64,000 nt of DNA from Chromobotia macracanthus. Taxonomy: Eukaryota; Chordata; Actinopteri; Cypriniformes; Botiidae. How positions within the stretch are numbered: position 1 is the first letter of the stretch; each line of letters opens with the position of its first letter. Shown here piece after piece: positions 1-11,518 of this stretch. A program made the translations under genes and the position numbers. The notes under the pieces are model-generated. The model was given only the letters and a program-made list of their open reading frames with translations. It did no database searches and was not told the DNA's origin. Location of the stretch: assembly GCA_036877525.1 (NCBI GenBank), contig JAZGTH010000071.1, positions 1,676,001 through 1,740,000 on the forward strand. Reading direction: 5' to 3'.

Positions 1-819
1 ATCAGACGACAGTCAGTAATCAGTCTCTGAATTTCAAAGTTCCTCAGGGTCTGATTTTGTTTAACTAGGAACCCTGAGGTGACTTTCAGAATGCGAAGAG
101 CGCATGAAACTCGATCTGCGTGATGTCAGAGGTTCGTATATGCGGGTAAAATGCGATTACAAAGAGCCTGAGGTTCAGACTTCATGAGTATCATGTGCAG
201 TGTTACATCACTCACACACAAACATTCCCATTTTCCGAAGAATCTTTTGTTTTGTTTTGTTTCATGATAACGGCAGGGCATGGTGGCGAAAGATACCACA
301 GGACGAGACGATTCCATTTTAAACAGGCGTGTGCTCTACGGTGAGCGTTTGTTTGTTCAAAGGGTTTGTTCATGGTTTTCCACTGTGTGATGGTCAGTGT
401 GGTCATGAAGTCTACACCTATAAACTAACACACAACACATCCTGACTAACTCATCTACAGCTGTCAGTATTTGTGTTTGGCCTGGACTAAACCATTCAGT
501 GAGTTTAAACCCCTCAGGCAGTTCAAAACACCATTTACACATTCTCAGCTCATTCAGACCCAAACTCACACAGTAAAGTGTTGTTAACACAAACAGAGCC
601 TGAGGAAAGTCTTAACAGAAAGAGAAGATGGTACACACACTCTTTCTTTCTGAAGCACACAGATGAACCTGGACCTGGTTCTACTGATGAGTTCTAGTCA
701 AGTTCCAAAATTGCACAGGATCAAAGTGGCTTTTATTAGCAGTGAAGAAAGCTTTAGTCAGTCAGAGGTCTCTTCAGTCAGAGAATGACAAAACTAAAGG
801 TATAAAGTGACTTACGTAA

Positions 820-931
820 GGGCTGGGTGGTATATATATTGTGCGAAAAAATGTGACAACCAATACGGTTATTGCTATTGTGTGATATGTAATAATTTTC
901 ACATAAAAATTAGGTTACACCGCCCACCCAT
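820..931. mobile_element. Small MITE-like element in gnav1 intron
   Basis: An AT-rich stretch begins with GGGCTGGGTGGTATA and ends with TTACACCGCCCACCC. These are imperfect inverted repeats of one another about 110 bp apart, as expected for a small non-autonomous DNA transposon. Target-site duplications were not resolved. The rest of 1-1737 is intron without recognisable features. Confidence 0.35.
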
Positions 932-1737
932 AGTCTGCGATCTTTTGGTTTGCCAAAGAAAGAGATTGAGTAACACAACTACTGTTTTTATGAAAAAATG
1001 ACATTTTGCATGTAAGTGGCTAGTGTTGAAAACCGTGGTGACAGTTTTGGCGTGTACAGTTGTGGGTTTTAGTAACACCAGGCTTGATGGCCGTGTCTGA
1101 AACACAGCTGGCTGTCGGTTTACAATGAATGAACCAATCAACTTCATCTCCATTGCTTTAGCTGTTTCCATGGCAACAAGACATACGTCCATCGCTCGTT
1201 AATCTAAGAAATTCAGCATGCAGTTTCCCGCTGTTTCCCTGGAAATGGCTACAAGTGACAGGTTAGAAAAGGTTCACTTTGACTTAGTTAACTTGAGAGA
1301 ATGTACAACCTGGTGGCCGACTTGCGAGCTAAAATCCGTAACTTTTGCCTCTCTACCGCCATCTCTGCACGAAGCATAAAATTGCAAGTTACTTTAGATA
1401 CTTTTCTTGCTGAACTCAAATGAAATCAAGCTGACATTTCCTGGGAAATCAGACATTCACATGATCTTCTCCTGCTTTGTGTGTCAACTTTTCATGTTCC
1501 CCCAACATTTGATCTGAGCAATAAAAAACATGCTGAAGCGAGATCGAGTCTTCGTCTAGACTGAGGTCTCGTTTCACAGCTGAACCACTGACCCCTTAAA
1601 CTTTTAATAATCCCCAAACACACACAGCGGCTCCATTTTCCAGACGGCAGGGGAAGCACAGAGCGTGGGACAAACTGAACCTCAGCAAATATTAACTTTC
1701 ATCTGGAATGAACCTTCTGCTCAGACGCCGGTCTTAC

Positions 1738-2506
1738 CTTAAAGCTGACCAGCTCCTGCTTGGTGAATCCATGACTGTGGATGATTTTCATCTGTTTGAC
1801 CAGCGTGCTCTTACCACTTTCTGCTGCCCCTGGAGTTTTACATCAGAGGAGACAGAAACAACAAAAAAAATCAACTCATCTGACATTATAAGCCCCCACT
1901 TAAGCTCATAATAACTACATCATCCAAAATGGTCCCTGCCCAGATCAAGGGTTCAAACCTACAACCTTCCTGTTTCTAACTAGTGACTGACTCTGCAGCT
2001 GATCAATACGATTAAAAAACATTTCACACTTTTTCACACGGGTTGAAATTCTTCTACTAAAACTATTCAGAAACTGAAGAATCACTACCTGTTGTTTTCA
2101 AACAGCAGCTAAAATATTTGCACGTCACTCATTTAAGCCCACAAACCTGAACTTAAGAGGCCAGATCTGGGCTTTGAACCCACAATCTTTAAGTTGCAAG
2201 CATTACCTGAAGTTGGAACCCACGACCTTTCCATTACCAGCCCGTATCTTTAAACACTACACCACCCTAAAATGACAGTACTTAGAGGAAAAGAAAAGCC
2301 ACTTGAACTAAAAGTACATCAAATCCAGGCCCGTCTGGTCGGATGAAGATGGAAACATTCAGTCTGGCTCTCTTACCCAACATGAGTATCTTCACCACGT
2401 TCATCTCTCTCTTGGCGTACTCGTACAGATCTCTGTCTATCTGTGCGCTCTGGATCTTCGCCTTCTTGTCGTCCTCCGTCAGCTCGGTTCCCAAACACAG
2501 ACCCAT
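1738..2506 (-). CDS. gnav1: Gv-class G-protein alpha subunit, 5' exons (partial)
   Basis: Exons 2377-2506 and 1738-1829 encode the first 74 residues of a heterotrimeric G-protein alpha subunit; the rest lies beyond the left edge. The start MGLCLG carries Gly2 and Cys4, usual myristoylation and palmitoylation sites, so membrane anchoring at the inner plasma membrane is inferred. The P-loop GAAESGKST spans the exon junction, split within the Gly codon, and is followed by LVKQMKIIHSHGFTKQEL. The N-terminal helix (TELTEDDKKAKIQS) resembles the fifth alpha class, Gv, known from fish and invertebrates and lost from tetrapods, more than Gs, Gi, Gq or G12. Donors GTAAG follow both exons. Class assignment rests on 74 residues, so a Gi/Gq relative is a less likely alternative. 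Nothing coding was recognised between 1 and 1737. Confidence 0.82.
1930..2275 (-). repeat. tRNA-derived SINE fragments in gnav1 intron 1
   Basis: Read on the minus strand this interval holds several RNA polymerase III B-box-like motifs: GGTTTGAACCC near 1955, GGGTTCAAAGCCC near 2170 and GGGTTCCAACTTC near 2215. They are preceded by an A-box-like TGGTGTAGTGTTTAAAG near 2265. These are hallmarks of degraded tRNA-derived SINEs, common in fish introns. They do not fold as intact tRNA genes. Confidence 0.5.
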
Positions 2507-4873
2507 TTCTAGAGCTCATGTCTTGCCCACAAAGAGCCGAAGAACCAGTGAAAGTCCGGGATCACGAACGGGACGGTACACGGACCATTAAAGTCGCCAA
2601 AACATTTGGAGAGCTCCGTGCGCCCGCGTCTAAAGTCCCTCCGTATGCGTAAAAACGACTCCAAAGTCAGTGAATCCAACTCGCATGTTGCTTTGGAGAG
2701 AAACTCAGTCCAAACAAAGAGAGAGAGAGAGTTTGGGATGGTCCCGATCGTACAAGAGGAAAGAGAAAAAAGTTTCAAATCCGTCTGTTCCCGGTCGCTT
2801 TCTCGTGTTGGAGCTTCATTGTATCCAGCGGGATATTTGATCCGGACGCATTGTAAAGATCCGCGTCTCTTTAGGAAGTGACGTGCGCCGTCAGGAATTC
2901 TGTCACCTGAGATGAGAAGGAATGCCGGGCTGGAAAAATGTTGGCTTTCATTCAGGACTTCATGTACAAGCACACAGAATGAAGATAAGAAAACTAAAAC
3001 AAAGAGAGCAAACCAAAGAGCCGCATAATCATAGTAAAGTGTCCAGCAAAAGATCAGCTCTTATCACGTATTTATTCACATATATAAGTGTGTTCGTTTT
3101 AAAACAAATCATTTATTAAGTATTAATAGTATTAAGTTTATTGATCAAAATGTTCCACAGCAGCCTACAAAACATACCAATAACTATAGTTTTTATATTA
3201 TAAATCAATTTTGATGTTAAATAAGTAGATCACTTGTAAGACAAAACTGGCCAGTGTTTTATTCCTAATTAGTTTGTTAAAACACCAAGCAAAGAAACAG
3301 AAAGCAGTTTTTGTTACTGTGCTATGAAGGCTATTGTATGTAAATGACTGGTTACCATTAGTTAACTTCCTTCTGTGTGGACTGACTTCATACATAAATG
3401 ATCATAAATACTGTGACCATTTCTAACTTATTTTCACAGATTGTAAAACACATTAACAAGTTCCAATAATTGTGAACCCAAGAATGATTTTTTCTGAACC
3501 TGTTTTATTGCAATGAAATTGCAATATATTCCCACAATGAGTTGATTATTTATGGCATGAGATGAATTAAATTAAAATGATTGTCTAATGATGTTAACAA
3601 CATTCAGCATCGGTACGTTGGTCACTCAGCGTTTCTGCAACAGTAAATTAGTGTTACATGTTTTTTCTTTACAATTCATTCAAAACATGCGGTAAGTGTT
3701 AAAAATAAAAACCTTATGCTGTTATTGTGAGGTGCACTGGCAAATGAATTATTACAAACTACATTAAACAAGATAAAACAACATTAAAGCAAATGTTTAA
3801 GTTTGACTTTAAACAGCTGCGGCCACAGTCAACAGACAGATATAACCTACACTGATGAACAAATGGATATTTGCTTGTTTAAATAAATGAAAGTTAACCT
3901 TAAAAACTAGCTGTCGTCTCCATCCTGACGTCTTAAAATCACATGAGGTCAAAGGTCAAACAATCTTTCAGTCGTGACTTTAAACACGTGAATCTACAAT
4001 TCATTCAGAGTTGATTGTGAGATAAAGAAAAATCAACAAACATGGAAAGAGAAACAGTATAAAAAGGGCGACGTGTATCTACGTGTATGTTTACGTAGCC
4101 AAAAGTTTCTAACTGCAGTTCAGAGGTGATTTACTTCACGACAAACAGATCGTGAACATCTCAGTAACTTCTGACAGGATGAGTAAATCTTCAACAGAAG
4201 CTCTAGAACATAAATGTAACTCTAACAGAACCTTTCAAGAACACATACAGGTCATATATCACCCCAAAACCAGAAGGAAAGAATAATCAATTATATTTTG
4301 CTTAAGGAAAGCAAAGCTTATTCCTAAAATCATTATGATTATTTTCATGATAAACGTAGGCTTTTTCATAATGCATTTTTTATACATTTTGGGGTCAAAT
4401 GCGATGTGTTCTCGAGTTTCACTCAACAGGAAAACACACAGAACAAGTTTCCTGGTGTTTCCAGAAAACAGCTGCAAATTTCAATACAGTATTCCAAAAA
4501 GTATGTTTAAGCTATTTCAAGTATGCATACATACGGTATCATCTTCCTTTATAACGCATTTCTCAGCTCACCTAGTTATTTGTGTGGACGGAAAGCAAAT
4601 TAAAAACAAAAATCACTAAAATGACACAATTTTCCCATTGCATTCATAGTCAGCTTAAAACTACTTGCTGAAAGTTTGTGTTTTTCAGTCATTTAAAGAG
4701 AAAGTCCTGCATCCATGTTTTAGGTACCATTAAAACAATTACCGCACAACAAAGTGCTGCTTCGTAAGATTAAAAACTCATTTGCGTTCCTCTGTCTTGT
4801 TTACGTAGGTGTTGTTCGTTATTTGTCTAGTTTTGGTTCTACAATAAAGCTCTTAACTAACTGTTTTCTATAG
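2507..4873. other. Intergenic: gnav1 5' flank and pcyt2 3' flank
   Basis: 2507-2900 is more GC-rich and holds the presumed 5'UTR and promoter of gnav1; no TATA box is evident. From about 2900 to 4873 the sequence is AT-rich. Part next to 4873 must be the pcyt2 3'UTR, with minus-strand AATAAA candidates near 3258 and 3503. No other coding exon was recognised. Confidence 0.6.
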
Positions 4874-7800
4874 TTAATTATTCGTTAGAGCTGATTCAGT
4901 CTTCAGTGAATCTTCTTTATGTTTCAGAGCTTCGATTACGGCCATCTCTTTAGCTTCCTTCTTCTGGTTCCTGGCCTCAAATTGCAACCTAGAGAGCAGA
5001 GATAAACAGAAGACAGAATATAAATAAAAGTTTTCATAAACTTTTCACTTCAAAGCTTGTAGTGCAAACCAAGTTTGTTTGACATCAGTTCGGCTGGTGT
5101 GAAAGATGTTTTCTGGACCAAAAATAAAGACACACTGAGGAATCGCATTTGAGTCAGCCTGAAATAGGTTGATTTGTGCGGTTTACAGTATAGTTCGCTA
5201 TTCCAAAGGCAATTTAGCCTATTTTTTGAAAGTGATCTGCTATTAAAAGCCATTTTTGACCAATTCAAATAGGCATGGAACTGAATTTGTGTTTGGATCA
5301 AGCGATCGAACCAACAACCATGTGACCCAGCTCATTTGCATAACTGCACTTTCACGCACCGGTTCTCAATGATTCTCTGCACGATATCATCAGACGTCAG
5401 ATTGTTCCCACTGTCCAGAACGCGGAAGATTCCTCTCTTCTTGGGCTCCTGGAGGAAGAAAACCAATGCTGATATTTGAAAGATATGGAAACTAAAGCTG
5501 CATATTAGAAGACGATTGGTCTGTACTCACGGCGTAGGGGTCTGATCCGTCTGTGTCATGAAATACTTCTGTTTTCCCATGACACACCAGATCCACCTAC
5601 AGTCAGACAGTTAAACACTCGTCACAAACTCGTGTGTGTTAAACCACTTTAACACAATCTAATAGTTCCAGTTTTCTGTTGTTAGGTTTTGTGCAAATGG
5701 GAAATGATCAGAGATACCAGGAAATCCTATTAAATTTAAGCATAATTGTACTGATGACCACTTTTGTGCTCTTTTGAGAAGGCCTCTGTCCACTGAAGCT
5801 GAACTGTAAAACTCGCCTGATGTTTCTGGAACTGTTTAAGTGTTTTTTGTTTAAAGAGGCGGGCAGTAAAATTTTTTCCCAGAGAATGAAAGCAGAAAAT
5901 TGTTGAAACAGTGGACTGTCAGTAAAGCTTTTGGGTTTGGCTGCTGTCCAAGTACTACACAAAACACACACACATTTACATCTCACTAAACTGTTGTGTG
6001 AATCACACACTTTTCTTCTGAAAGGCTGTTGTTGTGTCTGAAGGAAACTTACTGTGTCTTTAAACTAGTTTGGTGATTCCTACTGTAATTAAACAGAGCA
6101 GGAGATTTTTGGAAACATACCTTAAAATGATCCAGGAGATCTTTGCCAACTGTGTATGGAGCCCCGATCACCACCTCTGAAACATACTGCAGAAGAGAGA
6201 AGCAAAACCAGTTATTCACACCCAAAAACGAAAACTTTTAAACGAAACACTCAATTCCTCAAAAGAGCCTCAAAGTTCCAAAGTTCTCGTGTTTAAAGTT
6301 TTCAAAGTTCAAAACCTTTAAGTTCAGAAGTTCTCTGACTTCCAGTGCTTCAAGTTCTATAGGATCTCCAAGTTCTAATGGTCTAAATTCTAAAGATGAA
6401 TGGAACCAGTCATTGGTTGGAGATGTTCATGGAGGTTCTCACTGATATCTGTGTGGGAGGTCTGGAGTTTCACTGCATGTTTCTGACAGCTCACTGTGGG
6501 TTCTTCCACATCATGCTTCAGGTATGCTGCTTTGTGCCTCCGTGCATCAGGCTGTGTGTTTTAAAATGAGAGGTTTTGTAAACTGTGATATGTTTTGAAT
6601 TAACCCGTGGAATTGAGTTTGTTGGCTGGGATTAGTTTTTTTATTAGAGGTATAATAAGCATGCAGTTCAAATGAACTTCTTTCCCTGCTTGCTGTGTCT
6701 CTTTTCATGACCTTAAAATGTTTCAGCTCAGTTTCTATCTCTTTTTCTCTCTCCCTCACTCTCTTTTGTAGAGCACAGTGGCCCATTGTTCTGAGACAAG
6801 TGTGTCAGGAATACCAAAACAACGTAATCTATGCGACATAATAAAATGGGATCTGTAGTGGGTGGTAATGTATTCAAAATAAAAAGCAATGACTGGGGGA
6901 TGCAGTAATTTATGCAAAATACCAAAAAATGTCCAGAGAAGGCAGTAATTTGTGCTGTGAAATGACTGGAGGAGGCAGCAAGTCATTCAAAATGCTGCAA
7001 ACTGATTGGAGAAGGCAGTGAATTACCCACAATCTTGAGATTTGATTGGAAGAGGCAGGAAAAGAGGCAGGAAAAGTTGTATTGTATCACGCTTTCACTG
7101 AAAAAGACTGAGTGTTTGTGTGTGTGTGTGTACACTCACTCGGCAGGCGAGCACACTCAAAGTTCTCTCATGAATATTCATGATGGGATAGTTCTTCCCT
7201 TTGTAGCGATTTACTTCCTACAAAATATGACCATAATTAACAAACAAAGACACTCACCACAAACAAACACTGAACAATCCTGGACATTTTAAATGACACT
7301 ATATAAGGCATAAGCCTAACCCTATATTATAACATAAAATAACTGTTACATTAAAATAACTTTCTAAAACAAAATGAAACATCTACAGATATCAAATATC
7401 TGGTGTCTCTGGATGTGTTGTTTTTTTTACAGACACAATTTATCTCCTGCATATGATAAAGATACTAATGAAATACGTGCAGAATTCTCCTTATAAAGAG
7501 TGAGAACATTAACAGAGAACATCACACACGTTTCCCCTGAGGCCAGAAATTGACAGAACAGCTTTGTGTTGTTTAAACTTCCCCTCTGCTGGTTCACATG
7601 ATGTTCCGTTTAATCGCAGAACATTTTAATGTGTTACAAACATTAAACTGCGTTATGCGTTCAAAGTCCAACATAACAGTCAGGAGCTGTTTAAAAAAAA
7701 AGTGTGTTTGTGTGTGTGTGTGTGTGAGACACACACCTGGTCAAAGTGCAGACCGACGATGACGTAAGGTTTCTCAGCCTGTTTGTGAACCGTTTCGAGG

Positions 7801-10445
7801 AAATCCACATGGCCAATGTCTACACGAGACAGTCAAGATTAAAACCACATCAACCGAAAATACACACAAACACCATTAGTAATACACCAATACCAAGTGA
7901 CGTATTAGTCAGATATGGTAACCCATTACTGAAATGCGACCTCTGCATTTAACCATCACTGGTGAGGAGTGAACACACACACACCCGGAGCAGTGGGCAG
8001 CACTCTTACTGCGTCCGGGGAGCAATCAGGGGTTAGGTGCTTTTTACAAAACTCAGCTTCAATTCTCTGGACCAAGTCTCTGATAACATCCCTTCAAGTA
8101 CAAGTGAAGGGGCAACTTTTAAAGGATACGGAAGAGGTCAAAAGCTCCTGCCACGTATATAATGGTGTCTCCGGGCTGTGGCTCTTTTCCTGAGGCGAAC
8201 TGAATGATTTTCTGAGACGTCTGCAGGAACTGAGAGACGCCGGTCCATGGGCTGTGACCTTTAGGACCCTGAGGAGAACAGATACATGAGACAACCAAGA
8301 TCTTTCAAGTTCAAAGTCTATTTCTTTAATCCTCAGGTGCGCACAGTACGTTTCCCAACAGGTCAAGCCTGCCCTCAAGTGGCCAAATGTGTGTATAAAC
8401 ATTCTCACCTTCCCGAGGTTACCCGTGTGGAGCTGGTAGTCTGTGTTATCCTGCAATAAAGAAAGAGAAGAACTGGATTAGAGAGTGTCTGAAGTAAGTC
8501 ACACATAAGCACAAAACACACTCACAATGTTACTGTGATGTGCCTTCGTCAACAAGAGCATTCGGCCCACTAGATCCGTCGTGGACACTCCCTGCGTGCG
8601 TTTACACTCTCTGTGGACAAAAACAGCGTGACAGCCGTTACGAGAGCCTGAGATCAGCAGTTTATCACTGGTCTGAGGTGTAAGTGTGGTTACCTGTATC
8701 TGCCCATTCTCTTCACTTCCTCATAAGTGTCCTTACCGTCCACGGTCAGAGTGATGTCATCTAACAAAATAAAGACTTTTAAAGGGGCCATATAAAAAAT
8801 ATGAGATTTAGAGACATGTCAGAGCCAATCATAGCATGAGTAACGGCCTGTTAATTCTAAATGTCATTAATACAAATGTTTATGTAAAACTAAATAATGA
8901 CTTTTTTATCTGAAAGATGTGGTGAGATAACTTTTAAGAAAACATTTTAAGGCAAATATTGATGTAACAGTGTAGCATATGTCCCCATTAAAAAACACAA
9001 GACCCTGTCATTGTTTAATGTTTTTATGTGCAGGTCTACATGTCAGGCGCCCTCACCTCCATGCACGCAGAAATCACAGTTGTGTTTGTCCAGTGTCTCG
9101 AGGGTGGTGACGTACGGTGCTCCCTCTACGATCTCATCCACCCACTTTATGGCCCGAATCATTTTATAACGCTCAGCCTGAGTGAAGACCGGAGGGCCCT
9201 TGTGTTTGGCTATTTCCTCTGAACGTGAGAGAGAAAATATCAAATCATTTTACTGCCACACAGTGGCCCAAAAACTATTTGGACGCCTAAATCGCACATT
9301 CAAATATCTGTATGTCACTGCACTGGAATTTTAGTGAATGGCTTCGCTTTTAAAAAGCAAGCTTGTGATAACTTTCTTAATATAAATGCTTCACACCATG
9401 TTATTTGATGCAATGAAATTTAAGCAGTTTTGTGTTCAAACACGACGTGTGGTAGTTTTATGTGAAGTACAAGGCAGTTGTCTGAAGGATGAAGGACTGA
9501 ATCAGATGTTGGTGTTGTGAAGCGATACCGTCTGTATGGACGCCCACCACCAGGTAATCTCCCATCGCTTTGGCCTGTCTCAGCTGGTTGGAGTGACCGT
9601 AATGTACCATGTCATAACTGTTGACAAAAAAAGTGTTCAAAGTACATAACAGTGCACGGGGTTGAGACATTAACAGCACACAATAAACAAGCATCAACTC
9701 CGTCCACTGAATGAAAGACTGTGTGTTGACAGCAGTAACTGGAGACGGTGTGAGTGGGTTATCTAACCACAGCGAGGCCCTCCCCCAGTCAGACCATTAG
9801 CCAGGCTGATGGGATTACATAGAGACATCATCTCCAGTTTCCCATGATCCTTTACTGCCCGCCACACTCATCAGACGTGAGAGTTATTTATAACTTCAGT
9901 TTCAGCATCAGAGGCAAACTGATTCTGCTGTACTATGGTAATACCATTGTAATTTACTTAAAAAATGATCCATGGTACTACCATACCCCATACACAACAT
10001 GCCTGTTCAGAAATTGCAGGTTACTTTACATACTTTTCTTTATGTATGATGACGTCCTATATAAACAAACTGACATTTCCCGGGAAATCGGACCCGACAT
10101 TATTTTGAACACTCATGTACAATAACTCATTTTTGTTATAACCAAAAACAAGTTTGGACTGCAGCTTTAAACGGAGTATCATGTAAACAGCATGATAAAA
10201 GACCACGATAGTTACTCAGTCTCCGGCACTTCGGATGTAGTTTTCTGAAGTTATTTCAGCAAAACAGAAAGTAAAAATGTCAGTGTGCAGGTTCGGCGCG
10301 ACTCTGACGTCACTCACCAGCCGTCACACCACACCCGGATCACCCGCTTTCTCTTCTCCGGGCTGCGGGCTGAATCTCCGCGGCCGGAGGAGCTCGACTG
10401 CCCCCTGTCCTCCTCCTCCCTCGCATGGTTTCCGTTTCTGATCAT
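4874..10445 (-). CDS. pcyt2: Ethanolamine-phosphate cytidylyltransferase
   Basis: Converts CTP and phosphoethanolamine to CDP-ethanolamine, the rate-limiting step of the Kennedy pathway to phosphatidylethanolamine; cytosolic. Thirteen coding exons: 10318-10445, 9529-9617, 9057-9218, 8694-8760, 8526-8610, 8409-8450, 8130-8268, 7737-7819, 7140-7217, 6121-6186, 5531-5596, 5360-5448 and 4874-4988. They total 1209 nt, 402 aa, against about 389 in human. The protein has the tandem cytidylyltransferase fold of this family: N-terminal HYGH at residues 48-51 with RTQGVSTT at 153-160, and C-terminal HIGH at 238-241 with NIHERTLSVLA near 279-289. The start at 10445 is preceded in frame by a TGA. All phases match; the exon 7 donor (GTATCC) is the weakest. 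The N-terminal 35 residues are Ser/Arg/Glu-rich and variable. The gene is unlinked to GCG/DPP4 in mammals, so its neighbourhood here is fish-specific. Confidence 0.97.
7915..8050. repeat. Dispersed fish repeat inside a pcyt2 intron
   Basis: The stretch containing CCATCACTGGTGAGGAGTGA, a short CA run and GCAATCAGGGGTTAGGTGC resembles a widespread teleost interspersed repeat. It lies between the pcyt2 exons at 7737-7819 and 8130-8268 and contains no exon. Family name not assigned. Confidence 0.4.
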
Positions 10446-11518
10446 GTTTAATGCGTGTGAACTCTCAGATCAGACGCGCAGAGCCCGTATTAACACCCGG
10501 TAAAGTCACCACGACCTCGAACACCGAGAGAAAGTGCGCGGCGCTGATGACGCGACGGGCGACGCCACGCCCCCTCAGGATGCCCCGCCCACCGGCTGAG
10601 GAAGCGACTCCAGTCGCGCGTCACGCGTAAGATTAGTTAAATAAACAGATAAATTCAATAAATATAATCATTTATTATTACCTTATATATAGTTACATTA
10701 TGCGCCATGAATTGCTATACGTTTTATAAGTATCTGTTTACTTCAACACAATAATGTTGTTCAGATAAAGGTTTCATTAACTAACTTTAAACATTATCTA
10801 ACAATACTAACATAAACATTATTTTTCTTTCCCTTACAACATTTTCAATAATAATAACAATAATAATAATCATTTACTATTTCAGTTAAGTCATAAAGCA
10901 TTAAAGTAAATATAGCTTATTTGCATCGACCGCATCTTTCTCCTCCGTGCAAGGACGTTACTTTAACGTTTTGAGCTAAACCTCGAGTTTACAGTATATT
11001 AGATATGAATAATTTAAAGAAATGTGGTTTAGGGATTATGCGTGAATTGTATTTTAGTAATAGTGTCGACAGACCTGTAGGGGGCGCAATAAGTGCACGT
11101 ACAGTAATACTGTATATACATTATATTTATATATATTATATATATATATACTGTATATATAGAGGCAGCACACTGAAGACTTGAGCTGAATATGAACATG
11201 TTTATTTAGCAGAGCAGGACTCTTACACACGCACTTTTGATACAGGTTTTCCTGAGTTTCATCCTGCCATGTTCCTTCACTGTAGCACACACAGAAATCA
11301 TACAAAATATATTTAAACTGTCCTCATAACTTACACGATGTTCTTGAACGCACGGGAGAATAAATAACGATAACAACAGTGCTCAAATGTCACAAAATAA
11401 AACATATCGTGATATGGCTTTAGATTTCCAGAGTTTGGGCGTTGTGGCTTCGTGTCAGGACTGAAAGCTCTTCAGGATCTAAACATCAGCTCTTTTTGGG
11501 AAGCCCGTTGGTTCTTCT
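10446..11518. other. Intergenic: pcyt2 promoter and gcga 3' end
   Basis: 10446-10625 is GC-rich, CpG-containing and without a TATA box, consistent with the pcyt2 housekeeping promoter. A palindromic CRE (TGACGTCA) lies at 10305-10312 across the exon 1 donor. 10630-11200 is AT-rich, including an alternating TA tract near 11110-11160. 11200-11518 is probably the gcga 3'UTR, with a minus-strand AATAAA candidate near 11200. Confidence 0.55.
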
